Shown here piece after piece: positions 23,136-35,049 of a stretch of 64,000 nucleotides of DNA. The DNA is from Ophiura sarsii. Lineage: Eukaryota; Echinodermata; Ophiuroidea; Amphilepidida; Ophiuridae. The stretch spans positions 53,176,639 to 53,240,638 of the forward strand of contig CM069455.1 of the NCBI GenBank assembly GCA_035610835.1, read 5' to 3'. Both the position numbers and the translations under genes were made by a program. The notes beneath the pieces were generated by a model. It saw only the letters and a program-made list of their open reading frames with translations, made no database searches and was not told the origin of the DNA. Each line of letters begins with the position of its first letter. The stretch's first letter is position 1.

Positions 23136-23285
23136 TTTATGGGTCTAAAATCCTTAATTTTGCTGTTTTTTTACCGAAATGTTAGAAAAATCTGTTAAAT
23201 ATATGTATGAAAATTATGGGTTTCTGGTAAACATATGGGTCCATTTTCTCCCTAAAATTGGTAAATGTTTGGGTCAGTTTTTCAT
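23136..23285 (+). repeat. Interspersed repeat, copy 2
   Basis: Related to 11590-11775 in order and spacing of ATGGGTCTAAAATCCTTA and GGTAAATGTTTGGGTCA. It abuts the presumed 5' end of MRPL19. Confidence 0.7.
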
Positions 23286-23356
23286 TTTGATAATTGAGTA
23301 CCCCCCACCCACCTGTAGCCGCCTCCACACTCCGTAACATCGATTTTACTACATGT

Positions 23357-26300
23357 ATGCACCCATTGTTAACAAAATTTACAAATCATTATTCAGTCAT
23401 TCCAGGAATAGCTCAACGCTCAGTTAGCACAAGCCTGCCCAAGAGATCCGATGGCCCAGAGACAAGTAATCATAATGTGCCGCAACCAGACACCCAGTCC
23501 CATCAGCTCAACCCAAACGCAGAATGAGAAAGATGCGCATCTTGGATGATGACTCGACTGGCGCCACCAAGCAGGAGATATTTGTTAGTCCGGAGCTACT
23601 TCCACCAATGGGACGTCGATCAAGACTGAAGGACTACCTTATAAGGCTAGACTGCTATCGGAGGAGAATGGTCATTGATATACCAGACTTTTATGTTGGT
23701 AAGGCTATATTAAAAAAAAATCATTTGTCTCAAAGCTCCTGCGCGCGTTAGTTAATTAAAGCGCGTTAGAAGGAGAAAAAAAATCTATTTTTTTATTTTG
23801 TTTAAATTTTTTTTTTCAAAAAAAAAATTTCACAGATTTTTCAGATTTTCATCGCTCACATCATTCTAAATACAATAGGTCACGTTAACAAGGATTTCAA
23901 TATTTTATATTTAAAAAAATGAAATGAAAGAAACTTCAAAAAAACGCATTCCGCATTAGGTTTTGAAAATTGAAGAGCTTTGAGACAAAAGATTTTTTAA
24001 ATATAGCCTAAGGGGTTTAATAATAAACATGATGTTATAGTCCTATTATATAACAAACGTTGTTGAAAGGGGTCTCTATTCTTCAGTTATTTGCCGGGGG
24101 GGGGGGGGGGGGGGGGGGGGGGAGTAATTTCTAATTTCATCCCTTTGGGGAAGAATTTGGTACTTTGGAAGAAAAAAAGGGGAAAGGAGGGAATAAGGTA
24201 AAAAATGGAAAAAGAATAATAATTTTAAAGAAAGAACACTTTTAAATGTGAAATTGATCTTTGGTTCTCAACACAAGATAATAATTACCTGGAACCTGTC
24301 ATCAGCAGACTAATGACTTTAACTGACGGTCATACTATCACCTTTCTAATTAGAGAATAAAGGTATTGTTTTTAGACCGTACCCGTGTTATATTGTCTGA
24401 CATAAATGCGGACGATAGTATTATTTTAAGTAGAACAACGACGCCGCAGGCGGAGTTGTTCTACGCAAAAAATAATACTATCGAACGCATTTATGTCAGA
24501 CAATATAACACGGGTACGGTCTAAAAACAATACCTTTATTCTCATTCTTAAACAATCATACTTTAGACATTTATCAAAGAAATAAGTACATTTTATTGTC
24601 CACATTTGACAACTTTTACCCCTGCTAGGATCGAATAGCCCACAAACATTCCATCCAATCACATGCGATGAGTAAACCATGCGTAAGCGTCGCAGCGCCG
24701 GCATAAACGCAGGAAAAGCGCTAAATACGCACTGCAGAAGTGCGCGTTATGGAGCAAACCACGCATTGTGAAGGTCTGGCGCGCTGTTAAAACGTAAGCC
24801 CCATCTCCCCGTGTTCTATTGTCTCATAGAGATGTCGCCGATTTCTCTGAGAACCAATGAGATTGCTTAAACTTTCTTAGCTGTTTAAGAATGTGGCGTC
24901 AAAATCGGGTCATACACTCTCGGAAATAGGTATCGGCCCCAGTCTTTGTTGAGTGATGGTTGGTTGGCTCTGAGGTAAATTGCCTCCTTAACCCCTCTCC
25001 TTATCCAAGATATTTTACTTGACGGAGAAGCCAAATGCACATTAAAGACTAGGTTTCTCGAGCACATACGTCCTAGTTCCACCTCTTCTGTATCCCTTCC
25101 CAGCACATCCATATCGATTCCCCAGGACACCATGTGGACTTAAACATGTGTAAAATGTAACATGGCTCAAAATACTTAAATTATGACAATAATTTTGCCA
25201 CAGGGTCTTCTTTGTGGAATATGTCAGTTTAAAAAGGTCCAAAGATGGTAGTAGAGAGCAGAATAATGAAAACAGACAGAATAAGTCAACAATCCCAAAT
25301 TGATGGACCCGAGCCTTTTAATTAGTAATAAGGACCCAAACTATCGCATGATAATTTAGGCCAGGAAAAAAAGTAGTTTCTTCTCCTCATCCCCTCGTGC
25401 ATCCTTTTTCAGGAATTCGGTAATGTTATTTCCCCCCTTCATTTCATCCATAACCTTTTAGCTAAAATATTTAAGAAGCTGACATATTGGCAATAGATTC
25501 AATTTAGTCCAATGAGCATTTTAATGCAGGTTTTATGTTAATCAACCCCCCAGAACCAGGTTACACAACCAATCATGCAATATCATGCTTGTAATGGCAA
25601 TTTCACATGGTTTATTAAAAAAATAAAAATATAAAATAAAAGTGCCCCCATCCTCCTTTTTTCCAAAAGTTAGGACAAGAAACTATTTTTCTTAATTGGC
25701 CTTACTGATTGAACTTTTCATTCCTCTACAGGATCCATCTTAGCCGTCACAGTATCTGACTCCTATACAAAAGGAAAGTCCAGTCGGTTTGTAGGCATTT
25801 GCATAAAACGTGATGCATATGGTTTGGCTTCTACGATGACGTTGCGGAATCACATCGACGGAGAAGGTATGTACTAAAAATATGAAAATCACAACCTTAA
25901 TTTGACCCTTGACCTATACCCAAGTGTGTTGTATCGTGTAGAATACAGTCATCAAAAAAGTAACCATACAGGTAATAAATGGGCCTTTAACTTTAACATA
26001 CGGAGATTTTCATATCATATGAAAGCTCGTATTTTTCTCATCATCATACTGAAATTTGATGGCCTAAATCGGTATAATTACGGAGAAATCGATGAAATAA
26101 CGTCGAATTACCGCGAATGGTGGTAACCACCGATATAGTTTGTGTACTACTCAATGGGTACAGTTCACAGCATCTTGTGCGTCTAAAATAAGAACCATTA
26201 GAGCTATGCAACTCAAACTTTGGAACACGACTTTTTAAGGATGACCTTTCATGTAGAATAGAAAACTTCAAGTTGAAAATCGGAACATCTACCTTTAAAT

Positions 26301-29300
26301 ATATATATTCTACCTTAAAATAATAAATTATAAAGTTGTTGAGAAATTTAGTTTCTTTAATATGAGATATTGCCTGCTAGGATTGGGTGACACTCCAAAA
26401 TGTAAGGTCAAGACCGATTTTCATTTTCACATTTTTCTTTTCTACACGCGGACCCAGCTACGGGTACATTATCAATTACTGTTAGTGCGATTGGGGGATG
26501 CATGCACAGGTTGGATACTCTGCCGTATTGTTTCCGATGGATCAATACGCCACACACAAGCTACCTGTCATACTCTCCCCCTTGTTAAAAAGAAAAATGT
26601 GAATATGAAATTGTGACTTTACCTTACATTTTGGATTATCACTTCTTCAATTTTAAACCGATCCTAGCGTGTCATATCTCATATTAAAGAAGATGAATTT
26701 CTCAACAACTTTATAATTTAATATTTGTAGTAAGGATATATATTTTTAGAGTTAAAAGCCCATTTATTACCTGTATAGTTACTTTTTTTGATGACTGTAT
26801 GTGCAATCAATTGAAAAGATATAACATTTTGACAAAGAGAGGACAAATTTCATGTCCTCGCTATGTTTACGGTATATTGCTATATACTTTGCCTATAGTG
26901 GTATGGGCTATGTCCTTGTTCTTTGCGCTGCTTATACCTCACTTTGAGTGTGGGTTGCTGAATTAATAGAACATAAAACAAGTGGAAACAGGTCTTACTT
27001 TAATTAGACCTGGTCTAAGTAAAGATTAGTCATTACATAACATAACATAACAATGAGCATTTATATAGTGCTCTTACACATTATACAATGGTACCACAGC
27101 GCTTAACAAAATGAAAACATAAAATTTAAAAACAGTGTTAAACATCACTCTCACTATGACGGTGGAATAAGTGAGTTTTTAACATCTTTTTAAATTGAGT
27201 CAGTGATGAGGCATGCCTGATGAAACGGTAAATTGTTCCACAAAAATGGGCCGTAGGCATGAAATTCTTTCTTGGCGGTAGTGAGACAAGTTTTAGGTAT
27301 AGTGAGAATTCGAGTGACGGAGGCAGAACGAAGGATCATTTCATTCTTTACTACGGTATCCCTTTTATATTCCCTAGTAATAGTTAAGTCCAAAAATAAA
27401 ATGTTGGCCAATATAACACTAAAATGTATTGGCCCTTTTAAGGTTCATTAATACTGTAGAATGAGTTCATCAAAACATAGAAAGATCCATTCTGGGAGGA
27501 CTATTGTTTACTTAACCAGGTTTAAAGTTAGACCAGGTTTAAGTTGCCCCCCCCCCCCCCCCCCCCCCCCCATACAGACTTGTGTCGGTTGAGACTTATA
27601 TCTGACTTGGATCTGTCGGTTGAGACTGGCACTGTCTGTTGTGATTGGTATGTCTGTTGTGATTAGACTGTTGGTAATTTGGTAATTGAATGCCATGTTT
27701 TTTCGGCACGGTTTTGGGAAAAACATGTCACATGTATAGATCATCCCTGATCCCAGATATATAATTCTTGCCATTTATTGACAGATATTTGTGATTAATT
27801 TATCAAACGATTGATCATTTCCCCTCCACACAGGTGTAGAAATCTGCTTCAACATATACAGTCCCCTCATCACCAAGATAGAATGTTTAAAGCTAGAGAA
27901 ACATGTAGATAATCACCTGCTGTACCTAAGGGATGTCTAATTGTCACCTAATAGATTAAAACAATAGACAGCTTTAAGGCCTATTTATGACACAATTACC
28001 ACACTTTAATCATTTCATAACAAAGGAATTGATCCTTTCGCTGTCGGTATTGTAATTTTTTATTGGTCGTATCTTATGAAATATAATGGTCAAGATCTGG
28101 AAGCATGTTCGGACGTTAAATTTGTCACTTTTATTCAAAACAGCGTAAAATAAGTTTCCCTCAACCAATCTAAACCAGATAAAATTCATATTGAAGCTAA
28201 TTAATTTGTCTTTATACCGTAGTATATTGTTTTGAAAACAAACAAGTACTTTTTTTCTAAAAAAGAAATCGCTGAAGTTGAGTAAACTTTTTTTGACTCA
28301 CCCTGTATGTATAGATCATCCCTGATCCCAGATATATAATTCTTGCCATTTATTGATGGATATTTGTGATTAATTTATCAAACGATTGATCATTTCCCCT
28401 CCACACAGATGTAGAAATCTGCTACAACATATACAGTCCCCTCATCACCAAGATAGAATGTTTAAAGCTAGAGAAACGTCTAGATAATCACCTGCTGTAC
28501 CTAAGGGATGTCTAATTGTCACCTAATAGATTAAAACAATAGACAGCTTTAAGGCCTATTTATGACACAATTACCACACTTTAATCATTTCATAACAAAG
28601 GAATTGATCCTTTCGCTGTCGGTATTGTAATTTTTTATTGGTCGTATCTTATAATCTTATGAAATATAATGGTCAAGATCTGGAAGCATGTTCGGACATT
28701 AAATTTGTCACTTTTATTCAAAACAGCGTAAAATAAGTTTCCCTCAACCAATCTAAACCAGATAAAATTCATATTGAAGCTAATTAATTTGTCTTTATAC
28801 CGTAGTATATTGTTTTGAAAACAAACGAATACTTTTTTTCTAAAAAAGAAATCGCTGAAGTTGAGTAAACTTTTTTTTGACTCACCCTGTATGTATAGAT
28901 CATCCCTGATCCCAGATATATAATTCTTGGCATTTATTGATGGATATTTGTGATTAATTTATCAATCGATTGATCATTTCCCCTCCACACAGGTGTAGAA
29001 ATCTGCTACAACATATACAGTCCCCTCATCACCAAGATAGAATGTTTAAAGCTAGAGAAACGTGTAGATAATCACCTGCTGTACCTAAGGGATGCTCCAG
29101 CAGAATACTCCACTATTGATCCTAATATGAATGCTATTAAACTACCACCGGGAAAACCTGTGCCAGTAAATGATATAAAGGTTAGTATGGTCATTCTAAT
29201 CCCTAATTCAACTCCTCCCCATGAGGGGAGGGGGGGGGGGTTCACTCATGTATAAATGTTGTAATCATCTGTGTGAATCCACTCTCAAAAACTACCATCA

Positions 29301-31569
29301 AAGAAGGAAAAAGTGACCCTTAATACTCAGGGTGGAGTTTAGACTGATATGAACGTATGAAGTGTGATTGGTTGTGTTAGTAAATGTATCTTATTGGCCT
29401 AACCATATTGGGCTAGTTTTACAATGATGACACATAACCATCAGCCCTAGCAACCATTACCACGAATTCAGGTTGAAAAAGACACCCTTATTCTCTGAAA
29501 TTGACGATTTTGATACCCTTATAGCACAGACCAACACTGTGGTCGATATACCTTCAATTCTTGCATTTAAGTATTTAATTAAGTTTCATTATAAACTTGA
29601 GAAACAGATCTCTACCAGCAACAACACAATGTATAAATTCATTGATAAATGGACAAAATTAGAAAAGTTTTGTGAGGAGTAAAAAAAACAATTGTATATA
29701 AGCTTTATTTTTAAGCTTTATTTTATACTTATTGATGTGCTTATTCATATAACCCAGGAGTGTATACTGTATGTTATTATCTTTCTATTACCGTATTGTA
29801 ACTGTATGTGATTTGTTTTTTTATGTTTTTTTGAGCGAAATAAAAACAGTAAAGAGAAAAAACAAACACTGTGGTCGAAAAAGGCACCCTTAATCTGCGA
29901 TTTCGTACATGTGGATGATTACAACATTATACCTGACTGCCCCCTCCCCCGGGACTCCTGCCAATCCCATAGGTTCCTTCTCCCCTCCAGCAGAATACCA
30001 TTCATCATCATGAAACTATTAATTAAGCCTTCCCACTCCCTGCTCCAACTCAATTCTCCAATTAAATTAATTACCACTGGGAAACCTGTAAATGATATAA
30101 AGATTGGTTTGGCTACTTTACCCTCTCTACCCCACCCCACCCCACCCCACCAAAACATATTGTTTAAGCTTCATACACACATTGTTTTGAAAATATCATG
30201 GGGAGTATCCCATATATGTTTGTGGTGTACCTAAAGATTATTTTACAGATTTCCACTTGCAGACCTAATTTTGTGGTAATTTGTAATTATCTTACCCACA
30301 CAGATTTTTTAATTTATTCTCTGTAACAGGGTTTTAGGCATTATTTCAGCATACAGGTGTGTTCAAAATAAGTATAGATGGTGTGACCGGTGACGTAGTG
30401 CCCGGCGGTTTGCGTGCGCACCTACAGGGAACGGTGCTTTAATTCACACTTGATTGATCATTACTTACCATGCTTACGGTGTAATAGTGCAGCAGTTATG
30501 GTATGCATCCCTAAGCACAATGAGACGACCAGGCACTAAATCTAGTTGCCCGGCGGTTTGCGTGCGCACCATAAGGGCATGTGCTTTTAAAATTGGCGCT
30601 CAGTGATGTGTGTTTTGCTTTCATATAGTATGATGTATGCAGTAGTCATGGACTAGTACCCCTAGCATGTCTTTAGACCAGGCGCTAATCAATATGTAAA
30701 CACTACTGATGTAAACAACGGTCACCTCATCTATAGTATAGGCCACATTGCCAGTGTAATTTTCAAAACTGTCCATGTAAAATGTGCACAAATGCCTGGG
30801 GGTGGCTGCCTGCACATAAGAGTTCATAAAGTGCCAGCCTTAAAACTGCTTCTTTTTATCTTAACCCCCTGAGAACTACCGGCCGATTGGTCAGAAAGAT
30901 GGATACATCATTTATTGCACCAATCAGAGATATTGTTAAAATAATTGGATCCCTGATAAAGATCGGGGTGAAATAGTTTAAAAGCTGTATCTTAATTGGT
31001 TATTCAAATGAGTATATCTTGTAATTAACCAATCAGAAGCGCTGTTAGGTACACAGGTAGTGCCCAGGGGGTTAAATCATCATTTGCAGTTGATGAGTGG
31101 TTAGAAGCCCTATGCAGGCGATTCAAGTTTGATTTTGGGTGATGGAGGACTCAGTTTTTGTTTGGCCTGTTTGCTCCCCTGATAGTCTTTTCCGAAAAGC
31201 ACACCAGAGCATTCAGGCTCAAATACAATCAATTGAAAAGCTGACTTCTCACACAAATGCAGACTTTGTTGTTGTTGTGGTATTCATATCCATCATTCTA
31301 TTCATTCGATGTATTTCCTATAGGTCCCATTGAAGCCCAAACCCTGGTATTCCAGATGGGAGAGAAAAAACCTGCAAGGAGTAGACGTATCCGTGTTACC
31401 AGAGAGGAAGATCAAGGATGGCATGGAGAGATGGAGACCAGAGTATGTCACCATGGATATCCTACAACGATGGCAATTACCTCAAGATTACAGACGGCAG
31501 ATTGAATGGGAAGTTAGTCAGCACGAAAGACAGAAGAGTAAAGCTAAAGATTTAGCTGAGGGGAGGTAG
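23357..31569 (+). CDS. MRPL19: MRPL19: mitochondrial large-subunit ribosomal protein bL19m
   Basis: Nuclear gene for a mitoribosome protein. Exons: about 23357-23698, 25732-25866, 28993-29180, 31324-31569 (stop 31567). From the methionine at 23524 these join in phase to 247 residues. Exon 1 ends [13 protein letters not shown], then [13 protein letters not shown]. Exon 2 reads [20 protein letters not shown] and [20 protein letters not shown], the bL19 core. Exon 3 reads [20 protein letters not shown] to [17 protein letters not shown]. Exon 4 reads [19 protein letters not shown]. Upstream, a second frame from ATG 23357 encodes 56 residues with an [13 protein letters not shown] segment suited to a mitochondrial presequence, but it ends at 23527 in a different frame. 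So exon 1 contains a frame break, an unseen splice or a sequence error. With both parts the length (about 300) matches the family (human 292). Introns hold MITEs, LINE fragments and partial exon copies. Confidence 0.92.
23703..24008 (-). mobile_element. Harbinger-like MITE, copy B, at the MRPL19 exon 1 splice donor
   Basis: The same family as 10829-11148, inverted. Ends GGCTATATTAAAAAAAAATC and the inverted GGCTATATTTAAAAAATC enclose 306 bp. The 3-bp target duplication TAA is exact (23700-23702 and 24009-24011). The left TAA is part of the donor GTAAGG that ends MRPL19 exon 1. Confidence 0.88.
24096..24122. repeat. Poly-G tract, 27 bases
   Basis: Uninterrupted G run in MRPL19 intron 1, followed by purine-rich AG sequence to about 24200. 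Confidence 0.95.
24353..24543. mobile_element. Foldback element, 191 bp
   Basis: Arms of about 85 bp starting GAGAATAAAGGTATTG are nearly exact reverse complements, around a small GC-rich hairpin core near 24443-24460 (GACGCCGCAGGCGGAG). No target duplication is evident. Located in MRPL19 intron 1. Confidence 0.85.
25946..26797. mobile_element. Mariner-like foldback MITE, 852 bp
   Basis: Ends CAGTCATCAAAAAAGTAAC and its inverted near-copy are flanked by TA (25944-25945, 26798-26799). Inverted similarity returns further in (AACTTTATAATTTA against TAAATTATAAAGTT), so most of the element can fold back. No transposase frame. In MRPL19 intron 2. Confidence 0.85.
27033..27411 (-). mobile_element. 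3' end of a CR1/L2-type LINE
   Basis: The minus strand encodes a reverse-transcriptase-ORF C terminus: [20 protein letters not shown], then [18 protein letters not shown], the family's conserved tail ending in an LWN-LP motif. A one-base shift after TDS restores [18 protein letters not shown] and a stop. The 3' end is CACTATATAAATGCTCATTG with a TTATG repeat tail. 5'-truncated and frameshifted, so inactive. Confidence 0.85.
27733..28307 (+). pseudogene. Partial copy 1 of MRPL19 exon 3 with acceptor
   Basis: A duplicated acceptor (CCTCCACACAG, exon start 27834) is followed by [20 protein letters not shown] to LLYLRD, then Val and an in-frame stop at 27938. The rest of the exon is replaced by about 370 bp of unrelated sequence ending in a mariner-type end, TTTGACTCACCCTGTATG. 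Splicing into it would truncate the protein. Confidence 0.88.
28308..28891 (+). pseudogene. Partial copy 2 of MRPL19 exon 3 with acceptor
   Basis: A second tandem copy of the 575-bp unit, 584 bp here because of a 9-base insertion near 28650. Exon start 28409 (the first base is A instead of G, changing Gly to Asp at the junction); in-frame stop at 28513. Followed directly by the intact third copy, which is the real exon 3 (28993-29180). Confidence 0.88.
29547..29864 (+). mobile_element. 5'-truncated non-LTR retrotransposon with A-tail and 14-bp target duplication
   Basis: AACACTGTGGTCGA occurs at 29533-29546 and again at 29865-29878. Between them is a short open frame ([20 protein letters not shown] to a stop at 29680) resembling the C-terminal tail of L1/Tx1-type reverse transcriptase proteins. 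An A/T-rich 3' region and AAATAAAAACAGTAAAGAGA plus an A-run follow. Class assignment is tentative; the duplication is exact. Confidence 0.75.
29988..30118 (+). pseudogene. Decayed copy of the 3' part of MRPL19 exon 3
   Basis: CTCCAGCAGAATACCATTCA and, 100 bases on, GGGAAACCTGTAAATGATAT plus AAAG echo the end of the true exon (CTCCAGCAGAATACTCC to CCTGTGCCAGTAAATGATAT). The middle is diverged and the donor GT has been lost. It is the complement of the two 5' partial copies. Confidence 0.7.
30130..31323. other. Rest of MRPL19 intron 3
   Basis: Contains two copies of CCCGGCGGTTTGCGTGCGCA at 30401 and 30549, 148 bp apart, the second followed by similar but diverged sequence. Nothing coding is recognised. 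Confidence 0.55.
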
Positions 31570-31800
31570 TCCAAGGTGTTGGACCATAAGACTTTGGTAT
31601 CATCCAAGGTGTTGGACCATAAGATTTTGGTATCATCCAAGGTGTTGGACCATAAGACTTTGGTATCATCCAAGGTGTTGGACCATAAGATTTTGGTATC
31701 ATCCAAGGTGTTGGACCATAAGACTTTGGTATCAGTCCAAGGTGTTGGACCATAAGACTTTAGTATCAGTCCAAGGTGTTGGACCATAAGACTTTCGTAT
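31570..31800 (+). repeat. 33/34-bp minisatellite in the MRPL19 3' UTR, 7 copies
   Basis: Units TCCAAGGTGTTGGACCATAA plus GACTTTGGTATCA begin four bases after the stop codon region. Copies 1-4 alternate C/T in GACTTT/GATTTT, so a 66-bp dimer was copied. The last units are 34 bp, with an extra G. It probably lies in the transcript. Confidence 0.93.
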
Positions 31801-33457
31801 ATTTTGTCCACTTGGAGGTACAAATATGTGACGTGATCAAGCAAAATGAGTCGCATGTCGGCAGTTTTAAATTTTTGATATTTGTCCATCATTTAGAAGC
31901 AGGTGGAAAATGCTACAGTATTATCCAAACCCCACTAAATCGAATTTCTAGTTTTTAAGTTACAAACAGTTTACCAACTGAGAAACCAAATTAAAACATA
32001 AGAATTTGTCACTTCTTTTTACCTGTAACTTAAAATCAATATTCCCAACATACGAGGCATTCCGCTTGATAGTGTCACATGATGTCAGGCCATTTTTATT
32101 GTACATGTCTTATCGATCGTCACACGCATCATTGTAATGCGCTGGTCTATGTTCTTGCAAGATCTATGAGACAAATTTGAGTTCTACCTATGAGTAAGAT
32201 ATTTATGATAGTCGCCAATATTAAACCTATTGAAATGCTAACACAAGTTCAAGATAGAGGTGCTATAATCAGTCGAATGATGATGATGAGCTTTAATCTG
32301 TTCATGAATATCTTGCACCTAAATTCTGGCACTATACTCTGTTTGGCTTCCTCTGGACAGTGACGTAAACAGGCGCAGCTTTTATGCACGCGTATGTTTC
32401 TTCCGCCTTTCAGCGCTCGTGTGTATACGCCAGTGCCGGTAGTAGGCGTGCACGTTATGTGCTGCAATTTCTGGTGCTGGCCAAATTATCAATGGAATCC
32501 ATGCCGACGTCACATTTTGTACTTCAAGCAGGGCGAGTTTAGTTGGGATTGCTATAAAACCAACATTATGGCCAATATTATTTTGTCTGTGCAAAAAAAG
32601 TGGACAGTGACATCAATGCCAATTGCGCAATGTCTCACTAGGAGCACAGCAGCCACGATCAAAGAAGATTTTAAGGTCTTCCCACAAAGCATTGCACGAA
32701 TGCCAGCCAACTATAGCTTTTTTCACACGGTGCATTTGTGCAGCTCTTAAATTTAAGAAATAAGAAAAAGGAACACTGATAACTAATTTATTCATTGATG
32801 TAAACTAGAACCTAAGAGCTCCAACGATGAACGCTCTATGAAGCCATGATTGTGTGCATTGTCTATGGGAACGGAAACAAATTGGCGCCCTGAATTCAAG
32901 CATTTTGCAAAAAAGCAATGCATTGTGGTGGTGTCTTTAAATCTTCTTTGAGCCTCAATGATCTTCCTGAATCGCAAAGCATTTCGACCTGTAACCATTT
33001 TTAAACATGGAAGCACCGTACAACTTGCGAAAATTGGCGCTTCAATTCTTACCGACGTAGCGTACATGATACTGGAGGGAGTACGGTAGTGATTAAACAG
33101 CACCACAAGAAACTGGTGTCCTCATGAACAATTTCCATTGTTTAAAATGCTAATCACTCCATTGTTTAATTTTGAAAGAAGTATGGGATCAGCAACACGT
33201 AAGAAATGTAATGCTGAATAACTCCATACTAAATATATATTTATCAACGACTTTGCCTAGTGGCCACGTTTAAGGGCTCTCACACAGGAATACCGGGTTC
33301 AATTCCTCAACCGACCTGTATAATTATATACTTGTATATGGCTGTTTTTTTGTGTAACGTAGACGTTCCTGCAGCGGTCATAGTTTACCTCGCCGGATCC
33401 AAACAAAAGAAGGGTTAGAGGCGTTGCATATTATAAAACATATAATTGTGGATGGAG
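31801..33457. other. Intergenic, no gene recognised
   Basis: Holds one diverged inverted pair: GATCAAAGAAGATTTTAAGG near 32658 against CTTTAAATCTTCTTTGAGCC near 32934, each beside GCAATGC. It could be another eroded MITE. The short frames here show no motif I know. Confidence 0.5.
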
Positions 33458-33461
33458 TTAA

Positions 33462-33873
33462 AGGAGGTGTCCCGCAAGCATAAAAGTGTGCATTATATGT
33501 TAAACAAATAACTATCGAGCTCAACTTTTGTAATTATATAGAACAGAACACTAAACTTATGACAAAAACAAATAAAAACCGCAATCTCTCAACATGCCCT
33601 TTTTAAAATTCGCGGCGATCGAAAGTCCCAGTGTCTATGATGTCATAGTTATACAATGCACATGCGCACATTTGAGCACCGATATCCATGACGTCATCGA
33701 CACCGGGACTTTCGAAGGCCGCGAATTTTAAAAATTGCATGTTGAGTGAAGGCAGTTTTTATTCCTTTTTTGTGAATAGTATGGTGTTTTGTTCTATATC
33801 ATTACGTAATTTCGGCTCGATAATTATTTTTCTAACAAATAATGCTCAATATTGTGCTTGCGGGACTCTTCCT
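33462..33873. mobile_element. TTAA-flanked foldback MITE, 412 bp (piggyBac-like)
   Basis: TTAA at 33458-33461 and 33874-33877. Ends AGGAGGTGTCCCGCAAGCA and, inverted, AGGAAGAGTCCCGCAAGCA. Arms keep pairing to a central part where AATTCGCGGCGATCGAAAGT faces ACTTTCGAAGGCCGCGAATT. Confidence 0.85.
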
Positions 33874-34006
33874 TTAAGCAGACACATGATCTAACTTACC
33901 ACTTCTGAACCCTGTACTTAAACTGTATCTTAATGAAAACTTCTTCTCATTGTGTTTTTCTGACACATCTTGTGTTGACAAATAAACAATTCAGGACTAT
34001 ACATAA

Positions 34007-34175
34007 CTTATCATTACCACACATAAGTGCATATTTATTTGTAAATGTTTTGATTTTTGGAGTCCTTCAACTACCATCCAATATTAAATACATGACTTAT
34101 TATTACCACACATAAGTGCATATTTATTTGTAAATGTTTGATTCTTGGAGTTCGTCAACTACCATCCAATATTAA
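34007..34175 (+). repeat. 89-bp tandem duplication
   Basis: Two copies containing ATTACCACACATAAGTGCAT start at 34007 and 34096, with a few differences. Confidence 0.92.
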
Positions 34176-35049
34176 ATAATAACATTATAATAAACTATTA
34201 TGTGACCCACCACATCAGAACCTACCAGTTGTTGCCTCCACAAAAATGTATTATTTAAAGATTCATAAATTCATTTCATTTAAACAGCTATTTTTAGTTT
34301 CAAAGTGATACCTCGTCAAAAATGAATATGGAACACAGGCTTAGCAGATAACCGTTTGATTTCCAGCTGATGGGTAACATATGTGATCAGTTACTTCAAA
34401 AAGAACATGTTGTCGGCAAACAAAATATCTGGTGAATTATAAAGAAAATAATAGACAAAATATGCTTCTTCAATTCATATAATTGTGATTAGAAAGCCTA
34501 TCCTATTACTTTCAACATGGTATAATTTCAAAGCTTAAGATATGCTCTTTCAAGTAATACCAGTAACTCAAAATTGACTCGGGCTCCAACATGTTCATTT
34601 TGATGTGACGGGTCAGATATACAATAATAGCAATACTAATTGTACAGAGATCCCAGGTTTTGGGGTTAGTGGCCAATTTGAAGAAAACAATAATCCTAAT
34701 CTAAGTATAGTTTTTGATTATTCTAGCTGCCATTTTAGAAGCAACAGTTGGACCCTTCAATACAACCTGGTGAAATACCTTCATATTAGTAATAACCTTA
34801 ACATGAAATATTAAGGTTACTTACATGTACAATAACTACATGCATTTTTAATAGCCAAGGGAGGTAATTCACTGTGTATTTCTTGGCTAAAAATGTACTG
34901 TATGTTTTTTTCTGATATCAAAAAGAATATAGAATATTCCAATGACAAGTCTATTATGTTTCTTTACTAGTACTTCTAAAAGTACTGTTATTTATCAACT
35001 AAAATTTGCCCTATTGCCTATTGGAGACAGAAACAACATAATCACATCA

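Noticed and set aside
23294..23356. Upstream start for MRPL19 at 23294
   Set aside because: That codon is TTG, not ATG. The first ATG in the frame is at 23357.
31544..31892. Tandem-repeat protein (SYGPTPWMIPK repeats) on the minus strand
   Set aside because: An effect of the 33-bp minisatellite being a multiple of three; it lies antisense in the MRPL19 3' region.
32613..33106. Two minus-strand frames as transposase remnants
   Set aside because: No catalytic motif seen; only a diverged inverted DNA repeat is supported.
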